64,000 bases of DNA from Nematostella vectensis. Lineage: Eukaryota > Cnidaria > Anthozoa > Actiniaria > Edwardsiidae. Position numbers and translations under genes: made by a program. The stretch is taken from contig NC_064034.1 in assembly GCF_932526225.1 (NCBI RefSeq), forward strand, positions 16,256,887 through 16,320,886. Reading direction: 5' to 3'. Every line of letters starts with the position of its first letter. Position 1 is the first letter of the stretch. Below, piece by piece: positions 58,201 through 64,000 of the stretch. Under the pieces are notes generated by a model that saw only the letters and a list, made by a program, of their open reading frames with translations, did not search any database and had not been told where the DNA came from.

Positions 58201-61200
58201 CTAGTTATACCAACTAACAAATAAACCCTTAAAAACAGTCATTCAATACATAAGGGATAACAGCGTAACAACTAATGAATACTCTAATAAGGCTAACCTG
58301 ACAACGAAAACACCAAGGTATCCCCATCACCATCAGTAGCACTCGCCGTGTAAACCGCAGCAGCAGCGTCTCCTTCCGCTACGGTCGAACTATACGGCGC
58401 CCCAGTAAAGACCGGCACGTCGTTAGCATTCACTACAGTAATACTAACTCCTTGCGTCACGTTTGCTGTACCGTCACTCACAGACAAAGTCAGCGAATAC
58501 GAGCTCACGCTCTCTCGGTCAAGCACATGAGCAGTACTGATCATCCCCGTCGAAGAGACAGCGAAGTGCGCGCTGTTAGTTCCTGTCAAAGCGTAGGTGA
58601 GTGTATCGCTTGTATCTTGGTCGGTAGCGGTGGCTTTAAGAACGTTTGTTCCTATGGCGACGCCTTCTGAGATATGAGCAGCGTACGGAGTGCTCAGAAA
58701 GACAGGTGCGTCGTTAGCGTCGGTTACGGTGATGTTTAAATTTGTCGAGTCACTTTCCCCTTTGCCGTCTAAAACCAGAATACTCAAAGAATAGTACGTG
58801 GTGTCTTCGTAGTTTAAAGCCCTTGCGAGCGTCACCACCCCAGTTGATGAATCGATGCTGAAATCGCCACTCCCGGTTCCGGAAATGAAGTACGTCATAG
58901 TATCGCCCGAGTCTTCGTCAGTAGCACTCACAGTATATACCGCTGATCCGGCGTTGTTCTCGGCGACAGACGCGCTATACGGGGCGTTTGAGAACGCGGG
59001 CGCATCGTTTCCGTTGGTTACTGTTATAACCAAGGCTGTGGTAACCGTGACCGTGCCGTCGCTGACAGAGACTGTTAACGAGTACGAGCTCACCGCCTCG
59101 TGATCGAGGGCCTGGGCCGTAGTAACGAGACCGGAAGCGGAAGAGATGGAAAAATGGGCGTTGTTGGTTCCGGAGAGGCTATACGTGAGGGTATTGCCGC
59201 TGTCCTGATCGATCGCAGATACTGATATAACGCTAGTTCCAGTCCCCAGATTTTCATCCACTGCTGTGTTGTAAGGGGTTGAGAGAAACTGGGGCGAGTC
59301 GTTGGAGTTGGTAATTGTAACTGTCAGGGAGGTTTCAGTGATACCACCATTGCCATCAGTGACTCTGACTGCAGACAGAAAATGTTTAAAGAAGTTCAGT
59401 CGAACTAATACTGTATAAAATAATAATACCACCGTGTCACGCAAAGCATCCATGCCAAGCGTCTAACACTGTCGCCCTTATGATCGTAGGTCGTTTATGA
59501 AATCCTTGAATTTTGTATTGTCATTTTAAGTTGTCCTGCAAGTTGATCGATGTATTTCCAATGTACACAGTCAACAGTAACGATAAACGTTTTGATAATG
59601 GCAACTTTCCCTTAAAAATGAGGATGTATTGCTGCTTTTTGACGACAATGAAAGTGAAAAAAAAAAGTCAAATTCTTCGGTGGTTTATGTTTTTTTTTCT
59701 TTTTTGAGCCTAATAATGTCTTGAACGGGCAACGCGCTTCGGGAGGATAAGTGGCCCCTTAAATGTAAATGGTTTAAAATGTTAAAATATTTCATTGTCA
59801 GCTTTATATAGAAGAGCCTAGAAAGGCATTCGGGATATCATTAACAAGGCGATAAATTAAAAGAAGCATTATAGAGCGGGAGCCCACTGTCATTTTGTGA
59901 ATTTCTATACTTTTCATCAATATTCATTACTCACTTGTCAGAGTATAGGACGTCACTGCTTCGTAGTCGAGAGCCTTCGCTGTTGTGACCACGCCCGTGG
60001 CTGAGCTAATACTAAACGAGGAAGACCCCGCCCCGTACAAAGAATACGTCAAAGTATCCCCGTCCGCATCGGTGGCGTTCACGTCGTAGACCGCTGTCCC
60101 CACCAACGAGCCTTCGCTGACGCTAGCCGTGTATGGCGAGCTTGGCAAAACCGGCGCGTCATTTTTATTCGTCACGGATATAGAGACGGCTTTGGTGACA
60201 CTCAAGGTTCCGTCAAAGAAAGAGACAGTTAGACTGTAACTACTAGTCGTCTCGTAGTCCAAAGACTCCGCAGTTTTAATCAAGCCCGTGCCAGTTATAG
60301 AGAAGTGTGCACTTCCACTGAGACTGTATGAAATCGTATCCCCGCTATCGACATCCGTCGCCGATGTCTGTATAACATTAGTACCGACTGCAGCGTCTTC
60401 CTCGATGCTAGCGCTGTACGAGGCACTGACGGAGATGGGTGCGTCGTTGGCATCTGTCACGGTGATTGTTAGAGAGGTTGTCGCCAGGCCTCCTTGGCCG
60501 TCGGACGCGGCTACGGTCAGGGAGTAGGTGGGTTTCGTCTCGTAGTCAAGCGCCTGCGTTAGTATTACGACACCGCTGGTCGGGTGGACTGTGAAGTGGG
60601 AACTACCTGAGCCGGTTAGACTGTACGTGACAGAGTTTCCTAGAAAAGTAGAAGCCATTCAATTCGTTATTTTTTCTTACTTTATCAAAATCAAAGAAAT
60701 AAAATGCAATCCACCTAAGCCTACCTCGAGGAAAAATTTAAGTGGGCGAAAATTTTAACTTTCAAATTTTGAATCTTATATTATGAATGATTTGAGAATC
60801 GTTTTTAAAAATAAAATTGGGTAGCACCAAGCGAAGCTCTCATTCTCTACACCTTTACGCTTTCTGTGACAACGGTATCTCCAGGAATCTCGAATTTCTC
60901 AGAATTCTCATCTCAGAACTTAAACTGTGATTTCAATTAATGGGGTCTGATCCATTGTCTCGATTTACGGCTTGAGATATTCTTAGAAATTTCGCCTATA
61001 CATAACTGGTAGAAAAACTAACTCCCTTTCCCTCCTCTACCTTTTCCTACTAGGATGCGAAAGTTACAAATCAGGCGGACTTCAAAGTTATGAGTTCCCC
61101 GTCATGTTCTGATGACGAAATTTTATGCAGGTTGGCGAGAAAAGGTGTGACAGCTTTCCCTTCTCAAGACAGTATCCCCTAAGAAGTCCTCCCTCCAAAC

Positions 61201-62899
61201 CCCCTTCCCCCCTTCCCCGTTACCACCACCTACCAACATCCGGGTCTGTGGCCGCAACCGTCACCACGCTGGCAGCGGCGTCATTCTCGGCCACAGAAGC
61301 AGCGTATGACGCACTTGTGAACACTGGGCTCTCATTGACGTTATCCACGGATATCGTTAGTGTCGCAGTGTCAGTCAGGCCGCCTGTATCCGTAGCTGTT
61401 AGCGTCAGGGTGTACGTAGGCGTGGTCTCAAAGTCCAGGCTACCGCTGACTTCGATTACCCCGGTAGTTAGGGCGCTAAAGCTTGAGGAGCCTGAAAAGT
61501 GAAATTGTATGAATTTTATATTGTTCACTTTCTTTATTATCAAAAACTTTAGATGGGGTAATCTCAGCAAAGAAACACATCATCATGATCCAAACGTTTG
61601 ACGTATAGGGAGAAGCATGTGAAGGCAAGGCAAGAAGGCGATCTGATAAAAATACCAAAATGAAAAGTTATCAAAGCATGTTAAGGCAAGAAGGCAATCT
61701 GATAAAAGTACCAAAATGAAAAGTTATCAAATTTTCGAAATATGATTTTAAATCGTGACAATTACTCCAATGTTATGCCATGGAAGCTTTATTAGCTAAT
61801 GCACAGTTGTCTGGGCTTTGTCACCAAAGAAAGAAGACTAGTGTTTCTAAACCAGGTCTAAGTTTTTTTTTTCTTTCTGAGGTGTAAAAACCTGGCTGCC
61901 TACATCCGGGTATGTGAATCCTTTGACTTCTCGGAAAATGACGTCAAGCCGGAGAACCTGTGTCCACAATTAGCTATTATAAGCTAAATGCATTTGACAC
62001 ATTAATAAAGGTTTTTGCATTTTGCGTCCTCAATTAGAAAATATTAAAAAATCATGCGCTCTTCTTTTATCAGATCCCGATACTACATGTGTGGTAAAAT
62101 TCTTTTTATCTTTTTTTTTTTTACACTTTATAATGGAACTCCAATAACTAGACCTCTGATAACTCAAGTTCCTCTATACCTAATTTCCAGACATTTCTAT
62201 TCAGATAACTCTAACTCCCCGATACTCAAAGAACACATAGCTTCTCTTTGAGGGATAGAGTAAGCTGGCCCCTGGGGGAGGGGATTCTCCAGAAAAGTAG
62301 ACGGGGGTGATCGTCCTATCTTTTAGAGTATAAAATTTCGACCAACTGCTATCCCTTAAGGGTTGTTGAAGGATTTTTCTGATTCTGCTATCTCTTAGGG
62401 TTAAAAATTCCTTCTATTACACCCAATTTGCTATCTCTTAGGGGTAAGAATTTCTGTCGGCCACACCCAAAAGGCTATCCCTTAGGGTTAAATTTGATTT
62501 TGCCGACGATCATTACCGTCTTTCCCCTCTCCCCCCCCCCTCCAGCGGGTTCCTAGCCCCCCCCCCCCTCCAGCGGGTTCCTAGCCCCCCCCCCTCCAGC
62601 GGGTTCCTAGCCCCCCCCCTCCAGCGGGTTCCTAGCCCCCCCCTCCAGCGGGTTCCTAGCCCCCCCCCTTCCTCCAGCGGGTTCCTAGTGCACAACCCAA
62701 ATCATCCCATGTTTACCTGATCCTGAGAGGCTATAGGTGATGGTGTCCCCGATGTCCACATCACTAGCTGTTACCGTGATGATGTCTGTGCCATTGACGC
62801 TATTCTCGTGGATCCTACCGCTGTAGGACGCGAGAGCAAAACTTGGTGCCTCATTGATATTGCCTGTGGTGATGGTGACGGTCGCATTGTCGGTTTCGC
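29836..62899 (-). CDS. Giant cadherin, 5'-partial, cadherin-23-like architecture
   Basis: Exons in coding order: 62899-62717, 61491-61234, 60639-59935, 59368-58298, 57804-56864, 55904-55700, 55323-54478, 54075-52585, 52306-50504, 50059-49773, 49438-48772, 47773-47170, 46936-46632, 46066-45828, 45363-44637, 44304-44140, 43630-43157, 42387-42167, 41773-41368, 40876-40001, 39524-39213, 38342-38022, 37634-37399, 36892-36727, 36235-35549, 35042-34263, 33520-33335, 33133-32979, 32764-32556, 32007-31836, 31225-31065, 30848-30769, 30481-30429, 30338-30290, 30056-29836. Every junction keeps frame, giving 5,419 residues plus stop after two leading bases. Calcium-binding motifs (DxNDN, LDYE/LDRE, DxD) recur about fifty times. 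Cadherin repeats are followed by a membrane-adjacent domain, one transmembrane helix and a tail of about 145 residues. EGF and laminin-G modules are absent, which argues against Fat. It is likely an adhesion or tip-link-type protein. The first visible exon starts mid-codon, so the 5' end is outside the window. Confidence 0.9.
30600..30766. repeat. GTT/GCT-rich microsatellite in a cadherin intron
   Basis: Interrupted (TGT)n and (GCT)n runs lie on the + strand, just downstream of the exon 32 donor on the coding strand. Open frames across it on both strands are low-complexity artefacts. Confidence 0.8.
31766..31794. repeat. (GTT)n microsatellite
   Basis: About nine GTT units lie in the intron after exon 30, about 40 nt from its splice donor at 31836. 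Confidence 0.85.
31836..32764 (-). other. Cadherin exons 29-30: membrane-adjacent domain with furin-like sites
   Basis: The sequence EYFIKKLSELLGAEVKIAKV is followed by a charged insert, then IKVTIYAVSNP and a helix-like stretch. This helix-strand/strand-helix pattern is reminiscent of the ferredoxin-like membrane-adjacent domain of CDH23/PCDH15 or of a SEA domain (inference). The insert contains RKRR (32680-32669) and RRVRR (32620-32606), both followed by EV, which match basic convertase sites. Confidence 0.6.
32979..36892 (-). other. Cadherin exons 24-28: membrane-proximal cadherin repeats
   Basis: These repeats are the most conventional, with LDRE/FDRE, IDRNDN, LDLNDN and VIDLNDNAPVF linkers, and no cysteine pair. 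They resemble protocadherin/CDH23-type repeats more than the distal part does. The last repeat (exon 28, around KDSGSP and VDTID) lacks a normal DxNDN linker, as expected for the repeat before a membrane-adjacent domain. Confidence 0.75.
34061..34172. repeat. Four copies of a 28-bp repeat
   Basis: The unit ttgatatttggctttagtac plus eight bases starts at 34061, 34089, 34117 and 34145. It lies in the intron between exons 26 and 27, ending about 90 bp from the exon 26 donor. Confidence 0.95.
38631..39253 (-). repeat. 48-bp minisatellite carrying 13 splice donors of cadherin exon 21
   Basis: Thirteen copies occur, each with the strand-A coding segment (VPALYSADISE) and the donor GAAG|gtaagg. Donors follow positions 39213, 39165, 39117, 39069, 39021, 38973, 38925, 38877, 38829, 38781, 38733, 38685 and 38636. 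Steps are exactly 48 nt except the last (49). The frame stays open through the first twelve. Each extra donor would add 16 residues. Copy 1 has the Cys codon (ECVP), and the rest have Phe (EFVP). Confidence 0.95.
39692..39945. mobile_element. TTAA-flanked 250-bp element, copy 1
   Basis: TTAA followed by AGCCGCATTGTCACCAGTT, and the perfect inverse AACTGGTGACAATGCGGCT followed by TTAA. A second copy lies at 63366-63616. These are piggyBac-type target sites without a transposase. It lies in the cadherin intron between exons 20 and 21. Confidence 0.85.
43865..44012. mobile_element. Short CAG...CTG-type element, copy B
   Basis: The CAGTGCCGTAGCAG end and the inverted CTGCTACGACCCC end flank G/C-rich words (ggggcac, gtgccccaccccctg) shared with 9344-9474. 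It is intronic, between exons 16 and 17. Confidence 0.5.
46333..46585. mobile_element. 253-bp element with about 64-bp terminal inverted repeats
   Basis: The left end starts GATTGGGTCGAGTTGATAAG (46333) and the right end is its complement, ending at 46585. The match continues inward through the block before CAATTCAACAT with only about six differences. No ORF is present. It lies in the intron between cadherin exons 13 and 14. Confidence 0.8.
47879..48105. mobile_element. TTAA-flanked element with imperfect ends
   Basis: TTAA at 47879-47882 and at 48102-48105 flank imperfect inverted ends (AAGCCTCTGTCGGCC and the complement of GGCTGACAAAGGCACTT). A related sequence starts near 35233 (TTAAACAGCCTCTGTCAGCC). 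It is intronic. Confidence 0.55.
56050..56740. repeat. CCAATCA-rich minisatellite in a cadherin intron
   Basis: About two dozen units of 27-30 bp share gtaaacatgaccaatca and gagcctcgtg words. A longer period of about 223 bp is also visible (aatcatggatgctcg at 56072 and 56295). It lies in the intron between exons 5 and 6. Confidence 0.9.
58066..58101 (+). other. Penelope-like element remnant with hammerhead-like core
   Basis: The stretch gagct-CCGACGA-AGGGC-TAAC-GCTC-GAAAC-GTC-AGC has the hammerhead order: CUGANGA-like box (one mismatch), four-pair stem II with a UAAC loop, GAAA, and a GUC cleavage triplet, with GCT/AGC able to form stem I. Hammerhead motifs are known in the terminal regions of Penelope-like elements. 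The rest of the element is missing. It is intronic, between cadherin exons 4 and 5. Confidence 0.5.
62536..62690 (-). repeat. Six-copy G-rich minisatellite beside the exon 1 donor
   Basis: TCCAGCGGGTTCCTAG separated by C8-C12 runs recurs six times (62541, 62570, 62595, 62620, 62644, 62672). On the coding strand these are G runs, starting only about 27 nt after the splice donor at 62717. Confidence 0.9.
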
Positions 62900-64000
62900 C
62901 TAGAATTAAAAAAATAGACAATAATGCGTTAGTTTGTTATTTTGTCGTGCCTTTTTCACAGCTGAATTTGTGCTTTCGCGATTGAGGTTGTTATTTTGTC
63001 GTGCCTTTTTTACAGCTGATTTTGTGCTTTCGCGATTGCCAAAAAATCGTCTTTATGTAAATCTGTCTTAGATTTGGCAAACTTTCAATAAAAGAGGAAA
63101 TCGCATTTTGGGGGGGAGGGGAAGTGGCGCCCCTAGCACCCATCTTTAGCTACACGCCTGAATAGTGTCCGAAATAATACATTTCTGCCGATGGAATGTA
63201 ATGATAGAGGCAGAAATGTTTATTTTGACGGCATGTGAATAACACGTGGGAAGAGAGTGCAGTATGGGTATGAGTATATAAGGGGAGACATAGCGTGCTT
63301 GTGTCACTCTAGCCAGCTCCTCTGTTTTAAGCCATATTGACTTTTGCTAATTTTTTTTCCGGCTCTTAAAGCCGCATTGTCACCAGTTTACTTCCGCTCG
63401 ATTACTTAAGAATCTCCGATGATTTTTAACGGAAAACACGAAAAATATTTCAAATTATAGAAAGCAGTGTGTTTATTGGAAGCTTCTTTGAGGATGTGAC
63501 TGCTAATTTAGAGCGGATGGCCTGTTAAATATTTCCGATCCGAATAGGTTTTTTTGTCTTTTAACGGTTGAGGTTTCCGTCGGACCTCTGGAAGTAAACT
63601 GGTAATGCGGCTTTAAGCCCCGAGAGCACGCAATGCTGAGCATTGGTTCGGGGAACACGGTCCAGAGTTTTTTTTATCTCTGGTTTACGTGTCCGGCTCA
63701 GTATTAACTTCTTGTAAATATAGATTAGGTGATTATAATATTTCACCTTTTCAGATTGTAATTGTATTGGGAATTCAGCAGTGTTTACTGCTTGTCAGAT
63801 TGTTTTGCATTGTAATGTTCATTCAGCAGTGATTACTGCTAGCTGGGCGCTGGCTACATATCCAAAATAAACAGGAGTTCTCCTGAGCTGTGTTTGTTGT
63901 AAAGTGTTATGAAATGGAGGCAAAATTTGCCACTAACACCACCACCACAACCCCTAGGAATTTCTTAGATCCAATACTATAATGAAGGTCCAAGAGGCCA
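62900..64000. other. Right edge: upstream intron of the cadherin gene or flank
   Basis: No further cadherin exon was recognised, so the next upstream exon must lie beyond the edge. The interval holds a tandem duplication of about 60 bp (62935-63045, sharing ttattttgtcgtgcc and gctttcgcgattg) and the TTAA-flanked element at 63366-63616. Confidence 0.55.
63366..63616. mobile_element. TTAA-flanked 250-bp element, copy 2
   Basis: It has the same ends and interior as 39692-39945, with scattered substitutions and a 4-bp loss in the right repeat (ggtaatgcggc against ggtgacaatgcggc). TTAA is retained on both sides. Confidence 0.85.

Larger units (their letters stand above)
50504..62899 (-). other. 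Cadherin exons 1-9: distal two-repeat superunits
   Basis: About 25 short cadherin repeats of 97-102 residues alternate strictly between two types. Type one carries SGTNxAHFxI, then VSVSDGTxxVT and a PYxA strand with ENxAGAAVYTVSATD. Type two carries GxGSxxFSIHxxTGVVTL, then DGxGGxxTTSL and GTPYSA with GTxVLxxxATDxDS. The superunit of about 200 residues suggests growth by duplication of pairs. Exons 8 and 9 encode about 497 and 600 residues without an intron. Confidence 0.75.

Noticed and set aside
62513-62695. A 60-residue protein with a repeated RNPLEGG-like unit
   Set aside because: It is the translation of the G-rich minisatellite in an intron.
50504-62899. Bacterial adhesin contamination, because the repeats resemble bacterial cadherin-like repeats
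   Set aside because: The exons have regular GT-AG introns and join in frame with typical metazoan cadherin repeats and a transmembrane tail.
29836-62899. Assignment as Fat or classical cadherin
   Set aside because: No EGF, laminin-G or catenin-binding regions occur between the last repeat and the tail.

Overview
This window is nuclear DNA of an animal. It has five protein genes split by GT-AG introns, many short non-autonomous DNA transposons, and fragments of Penelope-like retroelements. A giant cadherin gene, fragments like those of anthozoan genomes, and compact, strongly conserved metazoan genes point to a cnidarian, most plausibly a sea anemone such as Nematostella vectensis. The species is an inference that cannot be confirmed from the window alone.

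Layout. 1-2,890: repeat-rich flank. 2,894-5,714 (+): N-acyl-phosphatidylethanolamine phospholipase D, four exons. 6,877-15,838 (-): proteasome subunit alpha type-5, ten exons, with a 3.75-kb first intron filled by two transposon-like elements. 16,183-22,895 (+): mitochondrial processing peptidase beta subunit, eighteen exons, divergent from the proteasome gene across about 345 bp. 23,060-26,150: intergenic, with several hairpin-like elements. 26,157-26,735 (-): RhoA GTPase, coding region in one exon. 26,752-29,830: intergenic and UTR sequence. 29,836-62,899 (-): a very large cadherin, 35 exons reconstructed here. The exons join in one frame for 5,419 codons plus stop. The 5' end lies beyond the right edge. 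62,900-64,000: an upstream intron of that gene or flank, carrying a TTAA-flanked element.

The genes do not form a pathway. The proteasome and processing-peptidase genes probably share a bidirectional promoter. The cadherin has roughly fifty cadherin repeats, a membrane-adjacent domain with two furin-like sites, one transmembrane helix and a tail of about 145 residues. It has no EGF or laminin-G modules, an architecture closer to cadherin-23/protocadherin-15 than to Fat or classical cadherins.

The most unusual signal is a pair of minisatellites that amplify an exon end together with its 5' splice site. In the cadherin, a 48-bp unit is repeated 13 times. Twelve donors lie in frame at exact 48-nt steps, each able to add 16 residues. 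In the proteasome gene, a 67-bp unit is repeated five times, and any later donor would shift the frame.
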